DNA from: Symsagittifera roscoffensis
Lineage: Eukaryota > Xenacoelomorpha > Acoela > Convolutidae
Assembly (NCBI RefSeq): GCF_963678635.1
Contig: NC_087064.1
Span: 7,849,671-7,913,670 of the forward strand
Length of the DNA: 64,000 nucleotides
Reading direction: 5' to 3'
The notes under the pieces were generated by a model. That model made no database searches and was not told where the DNA came from. It saw only the letters and a program-made list of their open reading frames with translations. The first letter of the stretch is position 1, and each line of letters opens with the position of its first letter. Of this stretch, positions 40,579 to 52,600 are shown in pieces. Position numbers and translations under genes: made by a program.

Positions 40579-41463
40579 GAGAACAAAACTAAGTCCTAAG
40601 GCGACTGTCTAACGTCTAAACAGAGCTTTGCATGCTTTTCACCGTCTCTACCAAGCCAGTACTTTCGGTGGTCTTTTTAACATCGGGTCGACAAAAAACG
40701 TTACTGCTTTCGGCTTCGGTCAAAACACTCAAATTAACTTAATTACATGCAGAAATAGTGAGCTCATGGCTGGGTCTCAGTATCCCCAGACCACGAGGTC
40801 ACTCCTAAAAACAGGGCTACTACTACTTATTGAATTATTATTGTTTTTGTTCAGTAGATAAAAATCATCATCTCCATCGAAGATGGATCAACCCTTTCCC
40901 CCAACTCCTAGCTTCTCATCTTAGTAGAATAAATTCGGATGTTAATTAAATTCAATTCAGGACATAATAGGGAAGCTAAAAGTTCATAAAAGACGATAAA
41001 AGTTTCAGTCCCGAAACCCCTCCTGATTCTCGAATCCTCTGAATCAAGCACGTTAAGCTTGATTTCTCTCTAATCCGGAAGGCTGGTTTCCACCCCTCAC
41101 TCTTGTTAGCAACTGCCTTGCAACTATTGTAGCGACACAATAGTTGCAACTCGGAGCGGTCTTCTGTTTTTCTGGGTTGTTTTTCTATCACAATCTTCGT
41201 CGTTTTCGTCAGTGCAACTATCGTTGGTGTGTTGCTTTTCAGTTTTTCTGCCAAAATGGCCGTTTTAGACCTTTCTGAGAATTGTTACGTCATCACTTCG
41301 AAAATTTAAAATTTAGGAATTTCCGAATCCTTCAGCCTTCACGATTTGTCCAATCGTTCGAATAACGTTCTTATTCCTCCCAAATCGCCAATTCGGAAGG
41401 TTCGCTGCTAAAAATTCGAAATCGCCAAATCTGCATTTTGGCACATTCTGGTCGAATGTCACA
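40579..41463 (-). repeat. Outer LTR, main part (split by insertion)
   Basis: Continues the LTR whose first 35 bp are at 18,880-18,914, giving a total of about 917 bp excluding the 3-bp duplication. It ends ...GTCACA, immediately followed by a polypurine tract (TACTCCCCGGACA), as in the intact element. It is alignable with the intact LTR only in short blocks, such as TCACCGTCT, AGATGGAT and CGAAAATTTAAAATT, so it belongs to a sister family. Confidence 0.8.
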
Positions 41464-41508
41464 TACTCCCCGGACAGTCCGGTCAATGTCCTCATTGAAT
41501 CTCGCAAT
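41464..41508 (-). promoter_or_regulatory. Polypurine tract and hairpin of the outer element
   Basis: Coding strand TGTCCGGGGAGTA abuts the outer LTR. The adjacent hairpin pairs TCAATG (41,483-41,488) with CATTGA (41,493-41,498) around TCCT. Next to it, CCGGAC-A-GTCCGG (41,470-41,482) is a further perfect inverted repeat seen only in this copy. Confidence 0.65.
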
Positions 41509-42285
41509 ATTCGTAAAATAGATACAGTGTCATCGAACAGAATTTACAAAATGCACGAAATTACTTTTATCCACGTCATATCGACTCACTGCAGAATATA
41601 AATGGCATCATACTACATCACTATAGCCTTCAAAATTTTTCATTAACCGCACATTGAGGATATGACCTATGATAAAACATTTTTTCCGACTTCCAATGTC
41701 AATGTCCTGATTAAAAATTTTTTCTCCTAGATTTAAAAGGTGTTGGTTTGCAGGACAGTCCTGCCAACCAACAAGCTAAAATTATCCTACTATGCTTCTT
41801 CCCTTCGGAAATCTTGCTTGTTATTGTCCTGAATATTAAAACTCAGAATTTCTGTGGTTAGAAAGAACAATGAAACAATCTCCCTCTTCGAGAGATTACC
41901 CAAGCCTTTCACGTCACCACAAAGTGATCAGTTCTCCTAGCTGATTAAAAACAGTCATGTAGGCTGGAATATTTAAATATACTCTTTCACTCAAGCCTTT
42001 CTAAACAAATAGGAAGTAAGCGTCTCTAAAGCCACTCAACTAAAATCAAAATGCAAATTTATAAATGCAACAATTTCAAAACCCAACTAAATGCTTCAGT
42101 TTTCAATTACAACTTGGTTGCTTGGTTTCTCACTTGAGTTTTTTCACACACATAAAACAATTCTGAGTTTTAACTTTTTCTTCATCACTCCTTTGTTTTC
42201 TTCTTTTATCGTCGTTTAGAAGTTCTAAAACTTCTAAATTCTTCTAATTTCATCTCTTTTTTGCATCTCGTTTTTCGACTATTCG
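41509..42285 (-). other. 3' untranslated region of the outer element
   Basis: AT-rich region between the outer element's ORF3 and its 3' LTR, equivalent to 19,846-20,548. No coding sequence seen. Shared islands with the intact element include AATGGCATC(A/G)TACTACATC and GTCACCACA(A/C)AGTGA. Confidence 0.6.
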
Positions 42286-45146
42286 TCAGTGCTCCATTTC
42301 CTCCTCCTGTGATAATGACTCTGCACTCTCAGTTTCTGTATCCTGCAACATGTCGTTAGCTATCCTGACGCTGTTGGAAGCCGTCCTCCAACACTTCTGC
42401 TCTTCTACCCTCTGTTTGCAACAAGGTAGGGGATCCACTTTAGATTCTCTGTTCCTGCAGAAGCTGTTGTGGCGACACAACGTCACATTTCTCTCCAAAT
42501 CTTCCTTTAACATCTCTGCCTTCTCCTTTCCACTACGTTCACTTGTCCTGGAAATTCTTTTCACAGCAGTGGTCACTGTATTCCGATGAGCCACGAGAGC
42601 CCGTTTGAAAGCTCCTGCTCCAATGTCCAGCTGATATTCACTGTACACTCTGCCGTGCTTCGATCGACATATGCTTTTTAGCATATTCGTACAACCATGC
42701 AGTCATGTTAGCTCTGAACCATGATATCAATCGTTTTCTTGCCCATATCTGCTTCACTTCCATCGGAATGTTTAGAATTTTAAACATTGTCTCAAAAAGA
42801 TCTAAATCTTTTAGACAATCCAATTTCCGCAACTGTTCTCTCGTTGGCGCTTCCTGTCTATTGTTCTCTCTTACGTGAGCTACCAGCCATCGTACCGCCA
42901 TCATAACTCCCACTATCACTATTGTTATGGGTTGTGATGAGTCTGGTAAACCCATGGAGAGCAGCTCTCCAGAGCCCAGATCAACATCAGATTACTACGC
43001 TTGGGATACCACCAGGTCTGCAGCAAGCAGTGGCAAGGAAACTCGTCATGTGTCAACATGATGCTCCTCCAATTACGTTTTCCCGAAGCTTCCAGTAATG
43101 GTTCCACTTCCATCATCACTCGGTGGACTTCATCATTCTCGTCTACTGTATTGTAATCTGTGACAGTTGATCCTCTCCGTTTCTGTCTCTCAAAGTCACT
43201 GAAGTTCCCGCTCACGTATCCCATGAACTTCTTTCCTAGTATTGATTCCAACTCTTCCTTGGTTCTCTCTGGAACTGCTGAGAACATCTTACATAGCAAC
43301 TCGTAAGATTTCTCGGACATCCTCGCCAGTCTCACACACTTCAGCACTGAGAAGGCTTGATCCACGATCGTTCTCGTACTCTTTACATCCACGGCTACAA
43401 AATGTACCGGGTATCTGCTCTTGCACATTGGAGCCAATGTCGAACCCACCAAATATCGTGCTCCTGATGGACTACAATAAGTCTCACTGTGTCTGATGTT
43501 CATTTCCGTCTCAATCGCTTCCCTCCATTTTCCTCTGTATTTCTGCTCAGTCTGCAGAACTATTGGGAATACTTCTACACTGATGGCTGTGACCATCTCA
43601 TGTTTCTGTTCTAGATTCAATAGTGACTCTAGAGAACCAAACATGCTGTAGAATTCTAGTGCAGTCACTAGATTCACCTCGGTCCCTCCATAGCAATCTG
43701 CTATCAGTTCCGTTTCTGTTCTTGCTTTCATCACTACGTTTCCAAACAATACCGTCAATTGCTTGTGTTGTTTCTCTAGGGTCTTCACACGGTCCAGACC
43801 TCCACAAAAGTGACCTTCCAGTCCACATACTTCCTCCAGATAGCTACCAGGTTTGACCCAGTCTTCTGGTCCCCAGCCAGGCAACTCCACTTTATCTTCT
43901 CCGTTGCTCCTAGAGGCCGTTATTATCACCTTATATATGATGTTAAGGTCACGCAGGTAACAGTCTGCATTCAGTTCCCTCTGCACGTCTTGTGTCGCCC
44001 GTAATATCGAGTCAGCGTTGGGACTAGCACACCATGATGGCCTCATCAATTCCCACACTGCCATCAAGCTCGTTCTCAGTAATTCATCTGAGAATCCCAA
44101 CCCAAACTCCACTCTTTTGTCGGATTTTGGTACGGAAGGTGCAGTCACCTCTTCTTCCAAGACCAGTCCCAATTTGGCCTGTGGATTGTTAACGCTCTTA
44201 ATCGCTACAATTCTAGACGTCCAGAATCTTAGTAACACCGCCTGCTCGTAATCGAAGAAGCAATCGCGTATGTCTTCACTCAGGAAAGGGTTGTACGCTA
44301 TCCCTATGATTCCGGATACGTAGCTATTCGATTTCTTCTTGATCGGTCCACAGTATTCACTGGACTTCGGCAGTGCCCCCATAGATTCTTTAGTGAGTCT
44401 CAGCTCCTTGTTTGAAAATCTCCTGATTTCATCTATCTTTCTCATGGGCTCTAATTCCTCGGGTTCTTTCATGTTCACCATCATCGGTTTGCTTTGCTGC
44501 ATATCCAGCAGTGCTAGCAAGAGTAAGGCTTTCGCTCGCTCATCGCCTTCCCTCAGCATCTTAACACAAGTGTTCAATGCAGGTACTAAAATCTGCTCTA
44601 TCATGAATCGAATGAAACAGAGAGCGTCTCTCCGTTTCGCACAAGCTACTGCTGCTCCCTCTTGGACTATCAGATCCCTCAGGTTCGTCATAAGGGAAAC
44701 CTTCTCTTCTTTTGACCTCTTCCTTTCTTCTGAACCATACTCTTCGCGAGTTAGTCCCATCATGCACCAGGCAAACCTCAGTTGTAACTCTGTTCTTACG
44801 TAAGGTACTGCCATGAGAGCGTGTATTCTTGGCGTAGTCCTCATCTCTTCTTCGAAGTACCTTAATACCACTGCTTTCCATGGAAGGCTCACCAACTGCT
44901 CCATCGTTTCTGCCTGTATCTCAGACGACGCTAAAGCCCCGTACGCCTTCTGCTTGAGGGTGGTGCCTTGCAACATTGTCTCTAGATAACCTTCCATGGC
45001 ACCTTTGTCTTCCAGAGCCATCGCGTACCCTCTAGCCGAGTTTCGGTATTCCAACATTTCCATGTATCCACCTTCAGGTTCATCTATCGACACAGACTCC
45101 GATACTGTCAGTCGGTTGTATTCTACTGGTACTAGTTGTCCTGCGA
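42286..45146 (-). pseudogene. Outer element ORF3 homologue, frameshifted and gap-truncated
   Basis: Clearly homologous to the intact ORF3: GGYMEMLEYRNSARGYAMA, SGIIGIAYNPFLSED, VWELMRPSWCASPNA and CKSRYPVHFVAVD, with the Cys/His cluster LCRHNSFCRNRE and LPCCK near the C-terminus. Two frameshifts break it, one near 42,930-42,955 and one near 42,640-42,684. Its N-terminus runs into the N gap at 45,147. The ~90-95% coverage with moderate divergence shows that ORF3 is a stable component of the family. Confidence 0.85.
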
Positions 45147-45346
45147 NNNNNNNNNNNNNNNNNNNNNNNNNNNNNNNNNNNNNNNNNNNNNNNNNNNNNN
45201 NNNNNNNNNNNNNNNNNNNNNNNNNNNNNNNNNNNNNNNNNNNNNNNNNNNNNNNNNNNNNNNNNNNNNNNNNNNNNNNNNNNNNNNNNNNNNNNNNNNN
45301 NNNNNNNNNNNNNNNNNNNNNNNNNNNNNNNNNNNNNNNNNNNNNN
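45147..45346. other. Assembly gap of 200 N
   Basis: A run of exactly 200 N inside the outer element's ORF3. To its right the sequence no longer resembles the giant element, so the gap probably hides the missing ORF2, pol, gag and 5' LTR, or a deletion junction. The round length suggests a placeholder and not a measured size. Confidence 0.95.
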
Positions 45347-48300
45347 CGTTCCTTTATGAGCAATATAGTATCCGGTATGAAAGAAGCGGCTCCTCGATCC
45401 ATGGTCAGAGTCTAAATTTTGAAATTGCAAAAGCTTTCAGAATTTTGTTTCTTCAAATTTTTCATGTTCTTATTTTCAACTAAAACTCATTTAACTTACA
45501 CTATTTTTGAACTTCAAGGAGTCGGTTGTCGTTAAGAAGCACGCCCCCCCCCCCCCTTTTGATCAGACAACTTGAAAAATATTTAGAGTACTTTAAGTGG
45601 ATGAAAAAAAAAAAGAAAAATTTGTAAACATTTCTTCGATAGATTTGCCTCTAAATTTCTCTTTAAAATGGAATCATCAAAATTATCATTTCACTGGCAA
45701 ATTTTTGAAACTACCTACAAATTGTTTTGTCTGATTTTTATATGGCACCATTGGTAGTTTTACGGGATCATACTTCTAAATGAGATTTTGAGCGGGACCA
45801 TATTTCTAAACGAGGTTTTGAACGGGATCATACTTCTGTTTTATAATTATTATTTTAGAACTGTAAATTAAGATTTCTTAGAGTTTCATAATCAACATGT
45901 ACATCAAATATATCATATTTATCGAAAACAACTCATCGACTTATAATACTAATTGTCGACACAAGAAACTGGTTGTAAATTGTTAACAGCTCGTCTAAAT
46001 AGTCTCTGAATTGTTCCTGTACGTTTTTTGTACGACCGGATACTGAGCATCCTGGTTTGCAAATTGTTTCTTGTTCTGTCTTTGACTTGTGATAGTAAAA
46101 TTGCAAAAACTTCCCCCCACCAAGTCTTCTCCGAAATTTTAAGATTTCATTTTTGGCCCTTTCTTTCGTATTAAAATTGATCAAGAGGTTGGTGAAATTT
46201 CACGCTTTCTTCATTATTCCCTCAGAAGACGATTTACGTTTGTTACTTTCGATATTTAAATTGTCTTTTTTTCCATCGCAGTGTAGGAATGAAAATCTAC
46301 GACCTAAATGTTGAGAATCTCATCCTTTCGTTTTTCTTCGGTTGGAGTTGCTGCACTGTTTAATTTAGTTTCATTCACCAAATTTTTAGGTGGTAATAAT
46401 CCGACCTTGATTCCTTCGACATTTTCGATACAATGACAAGCCTTGTCAGTTGTTGCTCCAACGAGTATCAAATAATTGAAGTATTTTAGAACCTCTAGTT
46501 TTCAAAGATTCGAAATGGTCGGAAGATTTAAGATTGTCGCCCTGACATGTTCAAGTGTTTATGTTACCAAAATCCATGCAGAATTTGACTGCTATTTTAG
46601 CGAAAGACCAAATTTGTTCAGCTCGCAGATTATATACTCGATTATTTTTTCTGACTTAGGAAAGTTGTTTTTGTCGTCAGCCTTCATGACTTCATGGTCT
46701 CAAAACATTTAATTAATTTTGATAAGATTTTCAGGTTTTAGATCTTAGTGCAGGTGCAGATTTAGAGTTGTGGAGAGGGGGGGGGGAAGAGGAATTTAGA
46801 TACAAGGAGGTGTGGCTTGTTCCTTTTCACTACCATTTTTAGGCATTTCTATTTGTTCCAGTACTGCAGAAAAGGTACAACGAACGAGAAAAGAACCACT
46901 TTTGAGATGTTTGCAGACAATTAGGACCCAACCATCTCGCTCTTCCTCGCCACAAATTTATTTCATTAATATAAGAATTCAAAGATTAGTATGAGTTCTC
47001 AAAGGTTGGAAAACTTTGGTGAGAAAAATGGTTTTCTACAAATAATAACCGCAGTATAGTTCTACAAAATGGCACGATTGGAGCTCCATTTGAACTCAAG
47101 CGTTCCTGTTTTTTCATGAGTACGCTTATAAGTACTTACTGTGCTTCAAGGAGTTATAATGGTGGGAAATTGGAAAAGACTGAGCCACCTCAACCAGAAA
47201 AAAATAAAACAGACAAAATAGCAAAACTCTCATTTTCGGTTTACAAAAGTCCAGTAATCTTCAAACCAATTAAAATGCCGACTGTTTCCGAAGGTAACAA
47301 TGTAATTTAGTGCGGCAATAACTTTTCGGATTGTGTTTCTGTTCACTCATTAAACTTTTCAAGTTAAATATCACAAAATAATCAAACTGGTTGTGTACTT
47401 TGACAAAGAATGCAACGTTTCATCTTACAACCTTGAAATGGAGTTAACTTCAGGCCACTATGCGCAATATTTGTATCAAAGGCTCGTTTTATCAGAGTTC
47501 GAGCCAAATAAGAGCACGGATGAGGGCTTCAGTGAAAAATACAGGACAGAAATGCCATTTTGGCACTATTTAGTAAATTTTCATAAAAAAACTGCAACTT
47601 TTCAGCGCGCGCCCTCTCAAAATCATTATATACATACAGAGACGGGAAGGAGCGGAGAAATTGTCTCCCGCAAGATTCCAATCTCTCAATGTACCTTCTT
47701 TGTGACCATTTTGAGACATTTTTCCGACTCAGCTAGACCTGAATTTTCTCTGAATGTATTTTTGATACAATTCATAAACTAGTTTTGAAGGAAAGCGCTT
47801 GCTGAAAAGGGTGAGCGCTTGCTGTTCAATGCGTACTAATCTATGGCAAATTATAGTCATCTCATTGTTTCACCAGCTGCCGCTGGAGTTACATCATAAA
47901 AAACTGTTTATAATTGAGTTTTGTTGTCAGTGTCTATTAAATGCAAAAAAATTCGATTGTAATTAACAAAAAAGGATTATAGAGCTTTGTTTAAGAAGCT
48001 AATAAAAACCATTGCAAATCAGTTATAATTTCTTTTTTTTTCACAATAAAAAGGAAACAATAAACATTCGTTAAAGCCTTATGTTTTTCACTTCATTAGG
48101 ATGGAAAATTGCAACGCACTTAAAAAAAATTGGCACGTTTTCAATTAAAAATGCTTACTTTTTTTTCTGCGCAACTTTGATTATTGCTACTCATTGATTT
48201 TACTAAGTTTTTTTTCTTTTCTAACATTTTCTTAAATCATTTAGAAACATTAAGGAGAGTTGAGAGAGGAATGGGGGTAAAAAACAAAGGGGCAAATGAT

Positions 48301-48386
48301 GGTGCGGAATAGTAAGGAAAGGGCAAAAATGCCAACGTTGGGGGTGATGGAATCATTTTACAATTTGAGAAGGCTCAGGTGATTCG
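45347..48386. other. AT-rich intergenic sequence, no gene recognised
   Basis: Contains a poly-C run (about 45,545-45,559), a poly-G run near 46,781, and several short frames that I cannot support as genes, for example 45,933-46,184 (minus), 46,476-46,712 and 47,393-47,782 (plus). A triple repeat of GGGA(C/T)CATA(C/T)TTCT-type blocks lies at about 45,765-45,840. Nothing here links to ZRANB1 or SRPK. Confidence 0.45.
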
Positions 48387-49240
48387 AACCACCTCACTCC
48401 CATCATGGCACACACCACCAATATGGACACGGCAGGGATGGGCTGAGATAGGAAGCCCCGTGGTGAACAATTCTCCAGAACCTCACATCAACATTAGATT
48501 CCCCCGTTTTGAATACCCCAACGTTTGCGCACGTTGCGCCAGGCAGTGATAAGATTACTCCCCGGGGTTCAAAATGATGTTTCTCCAGTTTCTTTATCCT
48601 GAAGCTTCTAGCTTCTTCCATCATCATTTGATGAGTCTTATCTTTTTCGACAATTGGAGGATTTTTGTCGGCAGTGCACCACACGCCCTCTATTTCTGGA
48701 AGTCACTTACGCCTCCTTCACTCAATTTCAAGAAATGTTTCCCACTACTTCCTTTAATTTGTTTCTACGTCACTCAGGGACTATCCCAAACATCTTTGTC
48801 AACTATTCGTATGACCTTTCCGACACTCTTAGCAATCTTACACATTTAGGGACCGAGAAAAATTGATCGATCAACACTTGTTGTCCCCTCGCATTCAGTA
48901 CCACCTAGGGTATGGGGTATTTGCTGTTACACTATAGTGCTGCGCTAGATCCAACCATAAACTTTTAACCAGCCGCCCTATGAGATCTTTTACTGTATTT
49001 CAAACACATTTCATCTTTGAGAGCTTCTCGCCGGTCTCCTATCTACTCTTCTGTATGGGAACATTTCCACCCTTAGGGTTTTCATGAGTTTGTGCACCTG
49101 CTCCAGTAGTTCCAATGGTTCAATCGAGCTGACCAAGCTACAATATCACAATGTGGTCATCAAGGTCATTTCAGTTAGGCCATGGCAGTCCGCGATCAAT
49201 TTCATTTTATTCTAATCCGCCATGTTTTTTTTTGTACAGT
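48387..49240 (-). pseudogene. Decayed ORF3 fragment of a giant-element relative
   Basis: Nucleotide and peptide similarity to ORF3 from about 21,150 to 21,990: CCCCGTGG(T/A)G..., ACATCAACATTAGATTCCC-type blocks, CATGGCAGTC(C/T)GCGA, and peptide EKDKTHQMMMEEARSF against EKDDLHRILMEVEPLL. Multiple stops and frameshifts. No LTR or pol sequence is attached, so it is an isolated remnant. Confidence 0.75.
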
Positions 49241-49374
49241 TGTGCTTTTTGACACAGCTGATCACTCAAAACTTTCAAAGAGCCTGCCTGCGCCACAATT
49301 ACGCCCTTGCGTTCCACAATTGGTTGCCAGAAAAGCCGACTGTTCTACAAAAACTTATGATATATTTGAGTCGA

Positions 49375-49585
49375 GACCTAGCCATGGGGTTTTCTTACTT
49401 CCAGAGTAGGGGATATTTTGGTAGTGTTCTGTAACACGATTTTGCAGTCCCATGTCTTAAGCGAACCGAACTGGTTCCGACAAAATGAGGTACAAAACCA
49501 CAAGAGATAGTGTTCCTGACCTTTGAGCCATTGGTTATAGGGCCTAGTTTTCTTAACCTCTTATGTGACATAAGCGGACGACTGT
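49375..49585. repeat. ~210-bp repeat, copy 1 of 3
   Basis: Related to 60,135-60,345 and 61,600-61,810: shared TAACACGATTTTG, GTCTTAAGCGA, TGAGGTACAAAA and ATGGTTATAGGGCCTA blocks. This copy is the most diverged. In the other two places it precedes LINE-derived sequence, so it may be part of the same LINE. Confidence 0.6.
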
Positions 49586-51073
49586 TACATAGTGTTCTTA
49601 TAGCGCTCCTGGTTGTTTTACGACATCAAGACTACGGGATCGATTTTACTTGACGCAGCTCCGGGCTTCATATCCATTCTAGAATACCGGTATTTCGGTT
49701 CAACTGGATTATGTCCACCTTCTGGTCGTACGGTTATAGCTTTTTAAGTGTAATTGTGAAAACTTTCTCGGTGCGCTCTCGGATACGAGGCTTAGCTATC
49801 CTAGTATGGGGGACTCTGGAGCTACAAAAAATGGGTAAAAGACATAAAACGAAAGAAAAAACAAAAAAGGATTAGAAATAGGAAGAAAAACCACAAAAAA
49901 CTAAAAATGGACACTAGTTTTGATTTCCAGATTAGATGGATCAGACCTTTAAATTAAATGATAGTATAATTATTTTGTTTTAAAATAAGACCGATCGTTT
50001 CGATCAAAGTAGCAAATATTTAGTAGGTGCCCAAATTCGGGGTGTTGAAAATGTTTTCAGCTAGACTTGCAGTCTTGGGGAACCACTGGGAGACTTCACT
50101 GGAAGAGGCGACCAGTCGGATAGTGATGGAGTTGGGAGGACTGAGATCTGGGAATCAAGAGAGGACGCTACTGGAAATAAACTACAAGTAGTGTGACCAG
50201 TGCAGTGTGACCACTAGAGTAGATCACCGTCCTGTGTCCTGTTTGGTCATACGGGTATCGTTAAAATCCATTTTATACTATAAGAGATAGGTATAGTGAA
50301 TAAGCGGCATCCTAAAACTTTTTGAGGTTTTTACTTGAGCAGAGCTTGGAAACACGTTCTACGGGTTTTCTCTTGAGTGGCTTAGTACCCATTGCGCATA
50401 AAGGGTTTTTCTATTTAAATGGAGGCCTAGAAAGGGGGGAAGTTAGACAGGGGGGCTGTTTATATAAAGGGTGGTGGTTGGATATTGTAAAAAGGTGAGC
50501 CGTACTACCGTAACCATACAATCGGCATCGTGGATTTTTTTAAAATTATATATTAACCGGAGTCAATTCTGACCACAATAAAGACTGAAAACAGGAGTTG
50601 GAATGCGAAGGTACCCCATAGTGAACATGAGATAAGGTAAGTGGTCTAGCCAGATCAGGCGGGGGGATCGGAAATAAATATATATATTTTTGCGACCAGT
50701 AAGGTAAATATCCCAGATCAACAACAGTATTTGAAATAACGCTAGACAACCAAGTACCAGGCAACTTTTTTTTGGAGCGACACTTTTGGCAACTTTGATT
50801 TTACAAAAAAAACTTTTGTGTTTATAACACTTTTCATTTTATAACACTTTTGTGTTTTTACTAGGAAGTTTCAAAAAAGGCTGGTAGATTTTCAAGACAG
50901 CCAGACTTAACTTTAAGGTAATTTCAACCATAACCTGTTGTAGCAAACCCGATCAGACTTTTCAGTTGCAAATGATTAAGGGAACGCAGGACCTGTTAGA
51001 GACCCTCAGGTCAATTCTTGGCAAGAATTTTGGGGGGGTGGGGGCATTTTACACGAGTTTCCGAGACAATCCT
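49586..51073. other. Unassigned sequence before the minisatellite
   Basis: No gene supported. It is less AT-rich than the flanks at 45-48 kb. A TATATAAAGGG at about 50,460-50,470 could be a TATA-like element of a decayed LTR in plus orientation, given the plus-strand retroelement remains to the right, but I found no matching second LTR. Confidence 0.35.
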
Positions 51074-52600
51074 GGGCAGCTGAAACAACTGCCCAACATT
51101 GGTGGCTGGAGTCTTGGGAAGATAAAACAACTGCCCAGCACTACATCTACTTGGGTTCTGGGAAGCTAAATCAACTGCCTAACACTACATTTACTTGAGT
51201 CCTAGGAAGTCAAATCAACTGCCCAACACTGTTTGCTTGAGTATAGGAAAAGCAAATCAACTACCCAACACTTGAGACCAGGGAAGGCAAATCAACTGCC
51301 CAATACTTGAATCCTGGGAAGGCAAATCAACTGCCAAGCACTTGAGTCCTGGGAAGGCAAATCAACTGCCCAACACTTGATTCCTGGGAAGGCAAATCAA
51401 CTCCCAACACTTGAGTCCTGAGAAGGCAAATCAACTGCCCAACACTGTTTGCTTGAGTACAGGGAAAGCAAATCAGTTACCCAACACTTGAGACCAGGGA
51501 AGGCAAATCAACTGCCCAATACTTGAATCCTGGGAAGGCAAATCAACTGCCCAACACTTGAGTCCTGGGAAAGCAAATCAACTCCCAACACTTGAGTCCT
51601 GGGAAGGTAAATCAACTGACCAACATTAGGGTCCTGGGAAATTAAATCAACAACCCAACACTAGAGTCTTAGGAAGGCAAATCAACTGCCCAACACTGTT
51701 TGCTTGAGTATAGGGAAAGCAAATCAGTTACCCAACACTTGAGACCAGGGAAGGCAAATCAACTGCCCAATACTTGAATCCTGGGAAGGCAAATCAACTG
51801 CCAAGCACTTGAGTCCTGGGAAGGCAAATCAACTGCCCAACACTTGAGTCCTGGGAAGGCAAATCAACTGCCCAATACTTGAATCCTGGGAAGGCAAATC
51901 AACTGCCAAGCACTTGAGTCCTGGGAAGGCAAATCAACTGCCCAACATTTGATTCCTGGGAAGGCAAATCAACTCCCAACACTTGAGTCCTGAGAAGGCA
52001 AATCAACTGCCCAACACTTGAGTCTTAAGAAGGCAAATCAACTGCCCAACACTGTTTGCTTGAGTACAGGGAAAGCAAATCAGTTACCCAACACTTGAGA
52101 CCAGGGAAGGCAAATCAACTGCCCAATACTTGAATCCTGGGAAGGCAAATCAACTGCCAAGCACTTGAGTCCTGGGAAGGCAAATCAACTGCCCAACACT
52201 TGAGTCCTGGGAAGGCAAATCAACTCCCAACACTTGAGTCCTGAGAAGGCAAATCAACTGCCCAACACTTGAATCCTGGGAAAGCAAATCAACTCCCAAC
52301 ACTTGAGTCCTGGGAAGGTAAATCAACTGACCAACATTAGGGTCCTGGGAAATTAAATCAACAACCCAACACTAGTGTCCTGGGAAGTAAATCAACAGCC
52401 CAACACTAGAGGACTTGAGTTTTCGGAAGCTAAAACAAGTGCCCATCACTTAAGAAGTTAAGTCTCGGGAAGGTAAAACAAGTGCACAATACTAAAAGAC
52501 TTGAGTCTTGGGAAGCTAAAACAAGTGCCCAACACTAACGGAGTTGAGTCTTGGGAAGCTAAAACGAGTAATTAATCCTTGGGAAGCTCAAAAAGCTAGT
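51074..52600. repeat. 35-bp minisatellite with higher-order structure
   Basis: About 40 head-to-tail copies of a 35-bp unit with core GGCAAATCAACTGCCC and AACACTTGAGTCCTGGG. A 41-bp variant unit containing ACTGTTTGCTTGAGTA recurs at 51,231, 51,447, 51,698 and 52,054. The spacings 216, 251 and 356 equal 6, 7 and 10 basic units plus 6 bp, showing that blocks of units were copied together. Units degrade towards both edges (AGCTAAAACAAGTGCCCA variants at the right). Confidence 0.9.

Noticed and set aside
45545..45559. Poly-C tract as a regulatory or structural element
   Set aside because: Homopolymer runs also occur near 5,580 and 46,781. They look like low-complexity sequence or sequencing-prone tracts.
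45933..46184. 83-codon minus ORF with Cys residues
   Set aside because: I considered a transposase zinc-finger fragment, but no motif spacing fits.
47393..47782. 129-codon plus-strand ORF
   Set aside because: No recognisable motif or splice-linked partner. It could be real, but the evidence is insufficient.
50460..50470. TATA box of a plus-strand LTR
   Set aside because: No paired LTR, TG/CA borders or primer-binding site found nearby.
51074..52600. CRISPR-like array
   Set aside because: The 35-bp units are contiguous, with no unique spacers, and the context is eukaryotic. It is a minisatellite.
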